A DNA stretch of 64,000 nucleotides from Primulina eburnea. Its lineage: Eukaryota; Streptophyta; Magnoliopsida; Lamiales; Gesneriaceae. Below the pieces are notes generated by a model that did no database searches, was not told where the DNA came from, and saw only the letters and a program-made list of their open reading frames with translations. Of this stretch, positions 35,500-47,644 are shown piece by piece. A program made the translations under genes and the position numbers. Where the stretch lies: NCBI RefSeq assembly GCF_022965805.1, contig NC_133115.1, positions 33,161,321 through 33,225,320 of the forward strand, written 5' to 3'. How positions within the stretch are numbered: position 1 is the stretch's first letter; the number at the start of each line of letters is the position of its first letter.

Positions 35500-37187
35500 T
35501 GTTCTCAATAACCATTAGAGGAAAAAACAATTTCTTGGCTTTATCTTTGACAAATTAATGCGTACGCAACTGCACTTTTTGTATGATTCCGGTATCCGCG
35601 AATTTCTTCCTACTTTTCCAGGGGAGAAGAACCCTAGAGAGAGGTTGCGAATGCACAGATTACATGTTGTGTATGAAAGCTTTGTACGTATGCTTGAAAG
35701 GAGAAGGAAAAGGAGGCGAGCGGCGGAGTTCTAGCTTAATCTTAATACATGGATTATCATAAATTCATTAATTTAAAATATATTAAAATATATTTTCTTG
35801 TTTAGAACTAAAATATTTCATTATGTATTTATATAAATTTTTTTTACACATCTATTCCAAATTTATTCAATAATTATATCATTTAAAATATATTCTATTT
35901 TATATTATTAATATACAAAAAAATTAAATATAAATTTAAGATTTGAAATATCATTTAATTATAAATAATAAAAGTAATCGAAATTTATAAATTTAAATAT
36001 CATCTAACCAAATATAAAATAATTATTAATAATAAAAACAAAAGTCTTTAAATAAAATAATAAAAAACAAATAAATATATCAAAATATCATATATAATAG
36101 TAAAAGATGTATACGTGAGTATATGTTATTATTTTTTTTAATTTGATCAAATAAGACTAAACAATTCATCAAATTTGATAAGATTTTGTGGGATTTGGAT
36201 TTTAAAAACATACAATTATTTTTTTATCCAACACATCATTCTCATCAACAAATCATTCTCCACCAAAAGTTTCTACATGGTTCAGACTTTTTTTCCTTTT
36301 AAATTTTTTTTTGAAGTTGAAAAATTTCGTTTAAATTTTATAAGTTTCGTATGTTATTTATTGATTAATATAATAAAAATTATAGTAATTACGAAACCCT
36401 CTTTTTACATTTAATAAATAATTTTATGTTAAAGTTTGAAGTTGTTTGATTATTTTTTAATTATTATTTTATGTGCACTATGATTAATAAATAATAATTA
36501 ATTTTTGAATTTACAAACACAAATAATAAAGAAGAATTATTAATTTTTAAACTTCTTTGGGTTATTTACGTTTATATGATTTATAAGGATAGCTTAGTGA
36601 AATTTTAAAATTTCAAATTCGAGTCTTTTTTACTTCAAACAAGAAATGTATTTGTAAATATCATTTTTTAAATTTTAAACCAAACACAAAATGGGATTTC
36701 AAATATATGAATTTCCAAATCCAATTTCAAATCTCATGAAATCTTCTCAAATCCTGGTTGCCAAATACACTGTAACTATAGCCGGGTCCCGTTAAGCTCA
36801 TTTTCACAAAAAAAAATAAAAATAAATTGTTTTTTAAAAAAATTGGAAGAAACAAAATTTTAAAAAAAGCCTTGCGACATATTTGAGTCGGGTGAACCTT
36901 CCTCCCTTATCTTCACTCTCAAGGTCGGTGCAGGCAAATTCGGATCACTATCCAATAGCTCCCCACGTGTCACCCTTCCTTCCTCTTTAAACCCCCACTT
37001 ATTTAAACAATGAACCCCACAAGCCCAGTGCCCAAAATCAAAAGAAAGTAGTCACTGTAAATTACTCATAGAGAAAATATACACACACATACACCTACAT
37101 CAAATATAGTATCTCGTTGCTTTACACACATAAGTACTGAGTTTTTTTGTTTGAGAAATTAAGAAAGAAAGAAAGAAAGAAGAAGAT
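35500..37187. other. Intergenic: MRS2 leader, AT-rich DNA, HIPP promoter
   Basis: 35500-35740 is the MRS2 leader and promoter on the - strand. 35750-36780 is extremely AT-rich and ends in a block (AAATCCAATTTCAAATCTC, TGGTTGCCAAATACACTG) that looks like the end of a MITE; its partner may be near 36150-36200. 36900-37187 resembles a real promoter (CACGTG at 36964, TTATTTAAAC at 36999-37008) for the HIPP remnant. Confidence 0.45.
36964..36969 (+). promoter_or_regulatory. G-box CACGTG upstream of HIPP remnant
   Basis: CCCCACGTGTCACCC contains a G-box/ABRE-like core, about 220 bases before the HIPP start codon and 30 bases before a TATA-like TTATTTAAA. It would bind bZIP or bHLH factors. Function is inferred only. 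Confidence 0.4.
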
Positions 37188-37290
37188 ATGGGTGCTTTGG
37201 ATCATCTTTCGAACATGTTTGATCGCACAGGCAGTCATTCCAAGTGCTACAAGAAACACTAACAGTTTCATGTCGGCTAACAAAAAACGC
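37188..37290 (+). pseudogene. HIPP (isoprenylated metal-binding protein), first exon with stop
   Basis: The frame from 37188 reads MGALDHLSNMFDRTGSHSK, the N-terminus of HIPP20-26-type proteins (HIPP26 starts MGVLDHVSEMFD). After CYKKH a TAA at 37260 ends it, where relatives carry K before QFQ or QLQ. The in-frame codons after the stop read QFH, consistent with a substitution that made the stop codon. The following ~1.3 kb shows no metal-binding GMxCxxC-type domain and no CaaX end. The promoter and leader look intact, so a short transcript is possible. A 24-residue peptide as the real product is the alternative, but less likely. Confidence 0.65.
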
Positions 37291-38245
37291 CAAAAATACT
37301 ATGTTTTTAAATACCAACCCGACAGGTATAGGGATTTTATATCCTAAACAAGTAACCGACCCGCATAAGATCATTTACGGTCACTGCTCTGGGTAAAACC
37401 GTTGACCCGGTTAACCGAACTATTGACCATGGGTCAGGTTCAGGTGCGGCAACGCGAACTGGGGCCAGATCTAGTTCATGGCTAAGGATGATAATGTCCT
37501 CTGAATCTGACGGAGAATCTGACACTTTACTCGAATGGAGAAATATATGGAGTGATTTTTACCAATAAATGTGTAACTGGGTGTGATGATTTTCGAGTAG
37601 GAGGATAGAGACTGTATTAAAAAATCCTACATATATACGACACATATTCCCGATTAAATAAATAAATAAATATATGTGTGTGTGTGAGTGATTTTTTGGT
37701 TATGGTGTTGAGAATATGCATTTATTTAATAATATTTGTTTGATGAAATGAAGAAAATTTTTAGTATAAAATCAATTCAAACTTGAGAAAATGTAATTAT
37801 AAGTGATAATATGATATTTGGCTACGGTATTGATTTCAATCATCCGACAAGTATATGGATGATGATGAACTATAATATCTGATGAAGATGAAGACGAAGA
37901 TGAATATAATAAATGATGATGTGGACGAATGATGTATAATGATATCGAAACTTGACCAATAGTCATCCCTATTCAAGACACCTTCTAGTTCTTTAGTTGC
38001 AGTTTTATATGATTATTATCTAGGATACATTAAAAAAATGATTATGAACTTTTACAGATTTGCAAAGAAAAAATCAATAGTCACTTTTTTTAAGCAGTTG
38101 CGAACCATATTTTCAAATTCATCATGATTATCGTTGCATTTACATAAATTAGAAGTATTGTGCATTTAAAATTCATCAACTCCATCAAATTGATTTTAAA
38201 TATATAAATTTGAAATATATAACTTCAAATTTATTCATTCGAACA

Positions 38246-38248
<3 letters not shown>

Positions 38249-38301
<53 letters not shown>

Positions 38302-38314
38302 TTATTATTATTAT
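38249..38314. repeat. (TTA)n microsatellite, interrupted
   Basis: About 20 ATT triplets with one TTTTT interruption. Confidence 0.9.
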
Positions 38315-38822
38315 TTTATCTAACTACTTTTGATCTTTAAAATAAATTAAATTTTCCCCATAATAATAAATAGTTCTCGCTAATTTTTGTTTACGAAAAA
38401 ACATAACAAAATGAAAAGCCTAACCAACAAGACGTGTGTCATATACAGATTAGAGAATAAAAACAGAATAATGAACTGCAGCCACATAAAAAATATATAT
38501 ATATTCAAAAAATTTAAGGATAAAATATTTTTAATTAACGTTGAAGCAACCAAATTAAGACAGCTTTGGTATTAAGCAGTGGCGTGATGGATTTGGTAAG
38601 TTTTTTTTTATTCTTTTTGGGACCACATCATGTTATTTGATACTATGGGGTAAAATATTAAACATACATGTTTGTTCTAAAAAAATATCATAAAAGTTGT
38701 CAAACAACTTTCCTAGATTCGTTCAAACTTCTCATTAAAGTTTGTTTAATAAATGGTCAGGTAGATAATGATTTGTCCAGAGTTAATTAGATCCTAGACG
38801 GGACCTTTACTATCGTGTATAA

Positions 38823-38962
38823 GAGTGAGTCTCATATGAGACCGTCTCACAGATCTTAATCCGTAAGACGGGTCAACCCTACCCATATTCACAGTTTTAC
38901 TTCCAAATAAGAGATCTGTCTCACAAATACGACCCGTGAGATCGTCTCACATAAATTTTTGC
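38823..38962 (+). repeat. GAGAC/GTCTC MITE, copy 10 (internal deletion, subfamily A)
   Basis: Starts GAGTGAGTCTCATATGAGAC and ends GATCGTCTCACATAAATTTT. After CCCATATTCACA it jumps to GTTTTACTTCCAAATAAGAG, losing about 45 bases of the core. Confidence 0.85.
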
Positions 38963-39797
38963 TTTCGTATAATATTTGATTATTTTTTTAATTTAAAAAA
39001 TTCGATCGAGTGACATTTTAAATTTAATTATCAGTTAACCTTATTTCTCCTTCGTTAAGACGTGCTAGCTTTGCAGTGACACAAACACAATTGCCTCTAA
39101 TCAAAGAGAACTTGTATAGAATTACGATGAGAGACTAAATGACCTCATGAATTGTCGTGCTTACATGTCATTGAGAGGTGTCCAAATTGATTAAATTTGT
39201 GTAATTATGCCAAATTGATTGACGTGATTTGCAGACTATGACGTTCCGTCCGATTGTTTATCTAATGCACATCTACTTATAGTGATGGTAGGTTCTCGTT
39301 TTAAAAAAAAAAGGCTAACCTAAATCATGTCTAATATATAATTGGTGGCGGAAATGGGACTAATTGTCTCAATTGTGATTGTTTTGAACATGATCGAATT
39401 GTATTCGATTTATATCCACAATGTCGAACTCGAACATAGTCCACACATGTATTGAATAATTTTCGATCTGATTCAAACTCGAGTCTTGGAACTTTTACTT
39501 AATAAAATTTGATAATTAAATTATAAATACATGAAGCTCGAATTGGAACCCCAAGTCAAGTAAAAAATTAGATGAAAAATATGTAGCTCCATTTGAAATT
39601 TCAATGAAATTTCAAACCGAGCTTTGATTGAAACAATTCTTTCCCTTACTGGTGGCAAACAACAAATAATTCAATAAAAATTATATGTAGAGAATATTCA
39701 CGTAGTTAATAAATAAAATTGAACGAGTCTATGTATTAACGTACCTATTATATACGTAAGACTCAAATGTATTACAATGTAATATGTATTAATGTAT

Positions 39798-39970
39798 AGT
39801 AGGTCTCTTGTTAGACGATCTCACGTATTTATATTCGTAAAACGGGTCGATCCGATCTACACCTCAAATGAAAGGAATCACTTTTGTGATTAAAAATAAT
39901 AATTTTTCATGAGTTGAGTCGCATGAGAGATCTGTTTCACAAAAAAATGATATATGAGATGATCTTAAAG
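39798..39970 (+). repeat. GAGAC/GTCTC MITE relative, copy 11 (degenerate)
   Basis: Begins GTAGGTCTCTTGTTAGACGA, keeps AAAACGGGTCGATCCGATC and AAAAATAATAATTTTTCATG, ends ATGAGATGATCTTAAAGGAG. A worn subfamily B member. Confidence 0.6.
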
Positions 39971-41137
39971 GAGTTATGTTGATTAGTGTATGCATCAATA
40001 TATCTAATATAGACTGTCAAATCTTAAATCAGATGGACGGTGATCTTTAATAGTTTCATATTCTTATTCATGCGTATTGTTTAAAACAAAAATTCGACAC
40101 AGTTAAGTTTAATATCTTTCGTTAATTATGTGTGAGAAATATTAATTAAATCTTGTTCTAAATAAGTTTAAGATTTAATCTAGCATTGTCCGCTTTTATA
40201 ATCAAAAATCAATTTTCTCAACACGCTGAGAGAATCAAATGCTTCCTAAAACAAATAACCATATTAAAAGAGAATACAAGGAAGCAAAACACGATGTCAA
40301 AATGGAGCAAAAACAAATCTTCAGTCAACTCTTCGTACTCTTCGATCAGCAACAACCTTGTAAATTGTTTTATCTAAAGTTTATGATGTACAAATGTTCA
40401 ATAGTATGCATATGCTTCTGCGTAAATCACCTTCCTTTGCATGAGATGCTTGGGATTTATTAACAAGGAAATCTACACAATATGGAAAGTAAGGGTTTTA
40501 TATAAACAAACTCTTTTTAAACAAAGATATAATATCACAAAAATCTTACCATAATTATCACATTATTTAGAAAGACAAAACTATATTTAAATATTCAAAA
40601 TCATATTAACAAGGAAAAATTAATTTTGAGCAATAAATTTCATACGGAAATTATATTTCCGTACAATAGTGTAAAAGGTACAATTTTTCCAACCTTAAAC
40701 GTATAACTTTCACTCTGAAAAACTGAAAATATCCAGTATACAAGTTTCCCGACTTGATTCAGAGAATCTTGAAATCGGTCATGATATAGCTAGCGCAAGC
40801 AAAAAAAAATTGGGGTTCATATTGGTTTCCCAACCGTCGGGTTGATTTTAGTAAAATCGGGGTTCATATTCGATTCCAATATCATTTAAGATTTCGAAGG
40901 GCCGCCCCAATCCCCATCTTACATCGACTGATTCTCCGATATGTATTATCCAAGTCCAAATCTATGAAAAACGAATTGAAAGATCGAAGTTTTGGGGCAT
41001 TAAATTAAAGAATGCCAAGTAATGTAACTTTTTCGTGGGGATTCTTTGATTATTGTTTTTTTGGGTGAACTTAGCTTAGATTGTCATTTGACATTATATA
41101 TATATGTATATAATGTATGTATGTATGTATGTATGTA

Positions 41138-41470
41138 TGGGAAAAATATATTTAGTCCATTAAATTTTTTATTTGGATTTTTGCCCTCTAAGTTCACGAA
41201 GTTTGGTTTTGATTCACCGACTTTGATTTTTTTACCATTCAGTCATATTTCGTCGGAGTGACGAGGTGATACAAAACACCGAAAAATATTAACTTGACAC
41301 AAAAAATACTATTGCGATATCAATAATTGATGGCTTGTTCAATGTCATTTCAGGAATTTGATTAAAACAGGGAAAAAAAATTAAATATTAGCATACTAAA
41401 ACCAAAATTGAAAATTTAACAGCTCGAGACCTAAAAGTAGATAAGTTAGGGGACCAAATTTTTTCCCCTG
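41138..41470. mobile_element. Non-autonomous element with GGGGAAAAAATT-type ends
   Basis: The left end GGGAAAAATATATTTAGTCC is matched, inverted, by GGGGACCAAATTTTTTCCCC on the right. The interior has GAGGTGATACAAAACACC and no frame. The ends are imperfect, so it is an old copy. Confidence 0.55.
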
Positions 41471-41756
41471 ACTTGTCAAACTAGAATTTGATACATTTCT
41501 GGCGTCTTTGAAAGCTGATGGAATTGTAAACGTACAGATCGATAGGCCCAAAGCTAGCCACAAACTACACATATATTTATCTTTTGGTTCTTCAAATACA
41601 AAGTTGAAACCCCATTAATCTAAATTATTTTCTAATCTAGTGGAATTCTTAGTAAATAATAAGTTCTTGACAAACTTCTTTGATATATCAAGTTGTCCAA
41701 CTAAAAGTTATTCTCTAGAAAAAGGTTACCAATGGGATAAGATTAATATGTTATCG

Positions 41757-42196
41757 TTAGGCATAGTTTGGTAAACGGGGTAAGGGAGAGATTGATAAAT
41801 GATTATTTTTATCTCACGTTTGGTACTTTTTTAGAAAGTCCGTGATAATATCATAAATAAAATATCTCTTCTATTAGGTGTGATAATTTTAATTTAATGA
41901 TAAAATACACTACAAATGATTTAATTACCTCAATTTATAAAAATCCTAAACCATATATTCTCTCATATCATATATAAAATTAGGTAAAAATAAATATGAA
42001 CTCAAGCAACAAACTTTGAAATTATAAAATTTATTATGATAAAGTTAATTTTGTCATTACAATATGATATATAAATTTAATCACTCTTATTAAAATCATA
42101 ACAAACATTAAATATAATATCATACATTTTATTTATCATTAACTTATCCTTATATTATATATTGCTTATCTTATATCTGTACCAAACTATGCCTAA
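41757..42196. mobile_element. MITE with perfect 17-bp inverted ends
   Basis: TTAGGCATAGTTTGGTA at the left is exactly inverted as TACCAAACTATGCCTAA at the right. About 440 bp, AT-rich, no coding. The outer TTA/TAA could be a 3-bp target duplication (PIF/Harbinger) or part of the repeat. A similar design is at 60201-60932. Confidence 0.85.
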
Positions 42197-43072
42197 GACT
42201 ACTATTCACAAACGACGCAACTACTTACCTATATATAACTCTCATTTATAATTTTTTTTTAAAATTATATATTTTATATCTCTAAACATAATGTAACATA
42301 AACAATTCTTATATTTAAATTTCAATAATTAAATATGAAAAGTATTGAACTTTTATTTAAAATTCATATAAATTAAATGCGTACATCGGGGAGTCAGATC
42401 GCAAGTAAATTTAAGCATTGACCATGCATGTGCTTCCAACAACCAATCAAATATAACTAACAAATAAGAGCCAGATAATAATAATTAAATAATTGTCCAA
42501 TAATTCCATAATTAAATATTAAAATTAATAGTTACATTACAAAAATAAAAGGAATAGTCCCATTAACACCCACATGGGCTTGTTCCCTCTGGTAGTCTAG
42601 TTGGGGGATTAAAATAATCAATTATAAAACTGCAAAAAATAGTAAACAATACGAAGAATCTGTACAAGAAATAAATACTTTTATATTAATTAATGTAGAT
42701 AAAAGAAAAAAAAAAGACAGAGGCACAAGAATGACCGCTACGGTGGGCTCATTAATTTAATTATCATTTAGGACAGTGCTTTAATTCATATATTTTATGA
42801 TAATAATTAGAGTAATAAATAAATAAATAACAAAGCCAAACAACACACAAAGCACTGCAGTATCTTATTTTGCAAAACAAATATTTAGACACCTCTGTCA
42901 TGTCTTTACGACAATAAAAATACAGAAACGTCACCAAATTGATCAAGAACAGATTAAAAATGAAAACCGAATCTTAATTACTTAGCACATAGAAATTAAA
43001 CAACTTCTTGCTTCATCAAACCTTTTCACAATTTGCACGTACGTTACATAATTTGGTTGCATTGCTGATTAA

Positions 43073-44985
43073 TTAACACCTGTTCTTGCATTTCTCCATG
43101 GCTCTTGGTGCTGAAATTGATGCCCAAAAAAATAATTTAAAATTAATAAATATTATTTAGGTAATTATATAATTAATATTCATGGAGAATGAAATTGTAT
43201 ATTTTTTATGAGGTAGATATATGTACCGAGGCCAATAGCTTCTGATCCTTTCATGATACGAAGGCGCTTGCATGAATTAACAAACATCCTGCACGTAATT
43301 AATACAAAGAACAATTGAATTAACTTAAGCATTAATTATTAATAGTTAATCGAGGGTAATTAATATTAATAAAAGAAAAAAGTTTGTATTAATGAATATA
43401 TACTTACTCCCATGGTACATCCCCCACGAGCATCCAATCGCCATCCTTATCTTCATAGGTGGGAACATATTCAGACCTATTCAGCAAATCCATCAATTTC
43501 CTCTCATTCATAAAATCTATCATTCCTTGGGTCCCATAATTACCTGTATAATTACATACATCGACATACGTTAATTAACTATTGAATTCCAATTATTTCA
43601 TCCTAAAAATAATTAATTACTAATTAAAATAATTAATTGTCTCGGAAGAAAAAAAATTCTGACAAAATCTTACAAACTGCTAATTTAATTTATGGTTAAA
43701 ATGAGGGGAACTGGCCAACTGGGTATATTTAGCTTTTCATTTTCGAGTGTTGCATGTGAATTTTCTGCTAGTATTGAAACAAAAAATCATTCTCGTTATG
43801 AAATTTTGTTGGGATTGCTAGCTGAACAACTCACCCATGGTGAAAGAGCTGAACATTTTGGCCAAGGCATCGGAGAGTTGTTGATAGCTGGTGTACGTTT
43901 TCAAGTCCACTTTGCGGAGATAGGGTGCACCATCCATCGACACCTTCACAAAGGTGGCGGTGCCGCCGGCTCCGCTCTTCTCACCCGATTCTTCATCGTT
44001 GCTCTTCTGATTCGCCATTATGTTCTTGCGGAAAGACCGGACTGGTGGCCATCCCACCACTTGTGCCCTAATAAACTCTCGATTTTTTAAAAACATAGCT
44101 ATACTAGAATTGTCTATAATAGTTTTGGTATCAAACATGGATTTCGTCTGCGGTCAGTGGTGTTATCGTAGTTCAAAGATTCGTGAAAAGTTAAAGCTAC
44201 TGCTTTGGATTGCATGGGTTTTGTTGGGTTGCTTAGATATTCTGAAAATTATAGTCAGTCAAGATCAATGAAACCGATAATTTTTAGTCGGAGAGACGTA
44301 CAATTAATCTTCAAAAGTTAGAGACCAACAAGTTATTTTAGAGAGAAAGCATTCATATTATCCATGCAAAAATTAGTTCATTTCATAAGACAATACACAA
44401 AAAATTGTCATAGAAAAGAGTATGATACATACTCTCGTTTTCTTTATATCTATTAATAATCCAAGGAAATTAAGTAAACTTTACGTTGTGTGCACACGTC
44501 TAACTCACATGCTTGCACGTGTAATTTTCCATAAAATGTGAAGCAAAACGCATGATGATTAAAAGATTACATGCCTTAACAATAGTTCAATCGATGGAAA
44601 TTTCGATTATGTGTTTTTTACAAATAAAAATAAAAAATATTTGGCACACAAAATAGGTTAAGTTTCCGCTTTCGTGTCGTATAAAAAGGTAAATAAAAAC
44701 TAACTTAGCTGGTGGCTTGACCGGATCTTTGGAAGGAGCCGCAGCCTTCTCCTTTGCAGAAGTTTTCATGGCCTCCTCCAGATCTGAAGCAGCTGATTCA
44801 TTAGACTGAAGTTTGAGTTTCAGATCAACAGTCTCGGAAAACCCTCTCTTCCCAGTAAACTTGATGAGATCAGCTTCACCTCCGCCGGCTCCGCCGCCGG
44901 GAAGTCCAAGACATAGTTCAGTTTCCTTGAGATTCAGGCCATGCTCACCGAGCAAAGCCGACGACAATTTCCGGCCAACTTGCAT
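43073..44985 (-). CDS. IAA: Aux/IAA auxin-response repressor, IAA7/14/16/17 group
   Basis: Short-lived nuclear repressor that binds ARF transcription factors and is destroyed through TIR1/AFB when auxin is present. Exons: 44985-44705, 44067-43835, 43543-43408, 43288-43227, 43110-43073; 249 residues. All four domains are visible: domain [12 protein letters not shown] (EAR repression motif LxLxL-like), a [10 protein letters not shown] nuclear-signal region, domain II degron [12 protein letters not shown], and the PB1 domain with [18 protein letters not shown] and the acidic [17 protein letters not shown]. The end [12 protein letters not shown] marks the IAA7/14/16/17 group. The degron core GWPPV is intact, so normal auxin turnover is expected. 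It faces the second Aux/IAA gene head to head, 13 kb away, as the pairs IAA1/14, IAA2/7 and IAA3/17 are neighbours in Arabidopsis. Confidence 0.96.
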
Positions 44986-45234
44986 CAAAACTCACTTCTT
45001 TTTCTCCGCCGAGGGCAACTTTTTTCTTCTCTTTTCTTTTTTTCTTTCTTTCTTCCTCTTCAACTTGTTATGATTTGAGGTGAAGTGTTTGTTTTATGAG
45101 TGCTTTTGTTTGTGTCTGTGCAATAATATTAATACACGAGAGGAAGCAATGTGTATGACTTTCATGTGCAAATATACCAAGGCAATTTCCGTCTAATCGC
45201 GTGTTGACACGTGGTAATTGCATAATACATACAT

Positions 45235-45243
<9 letters not shown>

Positions 45244-45277
<34 letters not shown>
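45244..45277. repeat. (TA)n microsatellite in the IAA7-like upstream region
   Basis: About 17 TA units preceded by ACATACATATACATACA, some 260 bases before the start codon of the IAA7-like gene. Confidence 0.9.
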
Positions 45278-45280
<3 letters not shown>

Positions 45281-45867
45281 GTCTGGGATCATGAGCATGT
45301 TACTAAAATAATGAATTTTTATTTTATTTTATTGAACAATGAAAATTTATTTTGGGAGAGGACAAAAATAAAGGAACAAAGCTTTGCTTTTACGGATTAC
45401 TTTTTTGGATGCAAAAGTTACTTAAAAATGAATGAGTATTATTTACAAGTTCATATATTTTAATGGACACAAAAATATCTTAAAACTATTCGATTATTAT
45501 CAAACAATATCTCAATTTCAGATTTTGTTCGTTGATAATTTAGAATATTTATGTTTCATGAAATTGTACGAACATATTTTTGCGAAATAATATCTTAATA
45601 ATCAATCCTTGACTCTTAATTATAAAAACTAGATCAAGTGGGAGGTTTTTAAAATTAAATTAATTGACACTGAAATAAAATGGGAATGGACATGATTAAG
45701 GGAGCTGACCATGGTGTGGCCCAGGAAAAACACCATGCATTGATGTGTGGTGAGGGTCCATACTGATTATCACGACGTCTTTTCTTAGGGAAAATTTTGT
45801 ACTAACCCAATATATAAATTTTCATATATATCTATAGCTAGAAGATGTGTGTTATTTTTCTGAGAAC

Positions 45868-46243
45868 ACAAACAATTTTACCCAAATTATTGTTTCAATA
45901 GGAAAATAATCAAGTTCATTGAATAATTAAGTTTTTATTTGGATCATTTATTAAAAAAGATTATTTTTTATGTTAAGAGTATTAATTTTTATTGTGAATA
46001 TATGTAAGATTGACTCGTCTCATAGATAAAAATCTATGAGACCGTCTCACAAGAGACAAACAATTGTACCCAAATTATTGTTTCAATAGGAAAATAATCA
46101 AGTTCATTGAATAATTAAATTCTTATTTGAGTCATCCATGAAAAAGTATTATTTTTTATGTTAAGAATATTAATTTTTATTATTAATATAGGTAGGGATG
46201 ACTCGTCTCATAGATAAAGATGTGTGAGACTGTCTCACAAGAG
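45868..46243. repeat. 188-bp tandem duplication carrying a MITE piece
   Basis: The unit beginning ACAAACAATTTTACCCAAAT occurs at 45868 and 46056. Each copy has AGGAAAATAATCAAGTTCAT followed by a reverse-oriented half of the GAGAC/GTCTC MITE (TTTATTGTGAATAT or TTTATTATTAATAT, then ACTCGTCTCATAGATAAA). The copies differ at about a dozen places. Confidence 0.8.
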
Positions 46244-46654
46244 ACCTGCTCGTAATTATGTTATAATACTATACTATATATAAACCAATTTATTATCTTT
46301 TAAAAATTAAAAATAACCGCATTATAAAAAAATAAATATAAATATTTCGACACTTTACGACAGGAAACCACATATTGGTATACAGCGTGGTTATAAATAT
46401 TAATGTATAATACACACGAATACCGTAAAATATCTCCTTTCTTTATTCCGCATTCTGACTTCGAAAAATAAGTACATACCATACTTTTATTTTTCATTTT
46501 ATCCATTCGACATTTTTTGAATAATCCATTCTTCAATTTTAATAATAATAGATAACTAAAATATCCAAAACCTATAAAGATAGGTGTTGATTTTTGCTTC
46601 ATAAACATTAAAAATAGGCCCATCCTAAGTTTTAGGATATATCACAATTACAAA

Positions 46655-46805
46655 AACTCAAGATAGTCTCGTGCAAGTGTCGATTTTGTGAAACACATAT
46701 CTTATTGATTCGACTCATGAAATATATTATTTTTTCATCGAAAGTATTAATTTTTACTCTAAATATAAATCAAGTTTAACACATCTCACGGATATCATCT
46801 CATAT
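46655..46805 (-). repeat. GAGAC/GTCTC MITE relative, copy 12 (degenerate)
   Basis: AAGATAGTCTCGTGCAAGTG, then CATATCTTATTGATTCGACT, then ACTCTAAATATAAATCAAG and CATCTCACGGATATC. Recognisable layout, strongly diverged. Confidence 0.45.
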
Positions 46806-47279
46806 GATATATATCCACACAATTATGAGGTTTAATTATTGTATATATTTCTTTGCTTAAGTTATACATATATAATATAAATTATTTTTAATCATGGAAC
46901 CAGGTGGCCTTGAAAACATGCTACACCCCAAAAATGCCCCTATTTGTTAACAGTGAAATTTGGTAGGGTGTTTGATAATTTCTGTTGACATCACGAATTA
47001 GTCTTCCACTATTTTGGCCAAATTTTAACTCGTCGTTGGACTCTCCTGTCACAAGAAAAGCCGTAACCACTGATCTTGGGTTTAATTCCTCTTACTGTCA
47101 CTTTTTCGAACATATTTATCATATATAATTTGTTTAGTGTAATGTACTTGAGTAATATGATGTGCAAGTTCTCGTTGAACTCAAAAATTTATTCAGTGTA
47201 CATAAAAAACCAACAAAAATGAGTATAATCGTCATAAAAAAGCAGGGAAAAAGTCGATGTGTATATATATATATATATA

Positions 47280-47602
47280 GCAATGATATCCTACAAACTC
47301 TTTTCCTGCACATCGGTGGACGCATGCCTACGTGGTACGCCCAATCATGCACCGCCACGTAGGCGGTGCTCGTGATACCCTGCACACTTGGTGTGCAGGG
47401 TAACAAATTCGTGTATTAGCAATGATACCCTTGCACACTCTTTTCTTGCACATATGTGGGCCCCTGCCTACGTGGTACGCCCACAACCACACAAAATTTT
47501 TTATTTTGTTTTTTTTAAAAAAAGGCTGACCAATCATGCACCGCCACGTAGGCGGTGCTCATGATACCCTGCACACCACGTGTGCAGGGTAACAAATTCG
47601 TG

Positions 47603-47607
<5 letters not shown>
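47280..47607. repeat. Duplicated element with two perfect hairpins per copy
   Basis: Two adjacent copies (47280-47418 and 47419-47607) start GCAATGATA and end AGGGTAACAAATTCGTGTAT. Each has GCACCGCC-ACGTA-GGCGGTGC (8-bp arms) and ACCCTGCACAC-NNN-GTGTGCAGGGT (11-bp arms, 3-base loop, TTG or CAC). Copy 2 has an extra ~50 bases (CACAACCACACAAAATTTTT and a T run) before the first hairpin. Both copies share CTGCCTACGTGGTACGCCC or close to it. GC content is far above the surroundings. Probably a foldback or MITE-type element. Confidence 0.8.

Positions 47608-47644
<37 letters not shown>

Larger units (their letters stand above)
37291..43072. other. Intergenic, repeat-rich
   Basis: No gene seen in 5.8 kb. 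Contains a TTA microsatellite (38249-38314), MITE copies (38823-38962, 39798-39970), a GGGGAAAAAATT-type element (41138-41470) and a TIR element (41757-42196). The last ~400 bases are the 3' end of the IAA7-like gene. A CCGGTTAACC-rich patch at 37370-37450 may be another element. Confidence 0.5.

Noticed and set aside
37337..37525. 62-codon - strand frame (SDSPSDSEDIIILSHELDL...)
   Set aside because: Lacks an ATG start, no known family, and sits in a CCGGTTAACC-rich patch that looks repeat-derived.
46300..46623. 107-codon - strand frame
   Set aside because: AT-rich, K/F/Y/I-biased, no family resemblance and no splice or promoter context.
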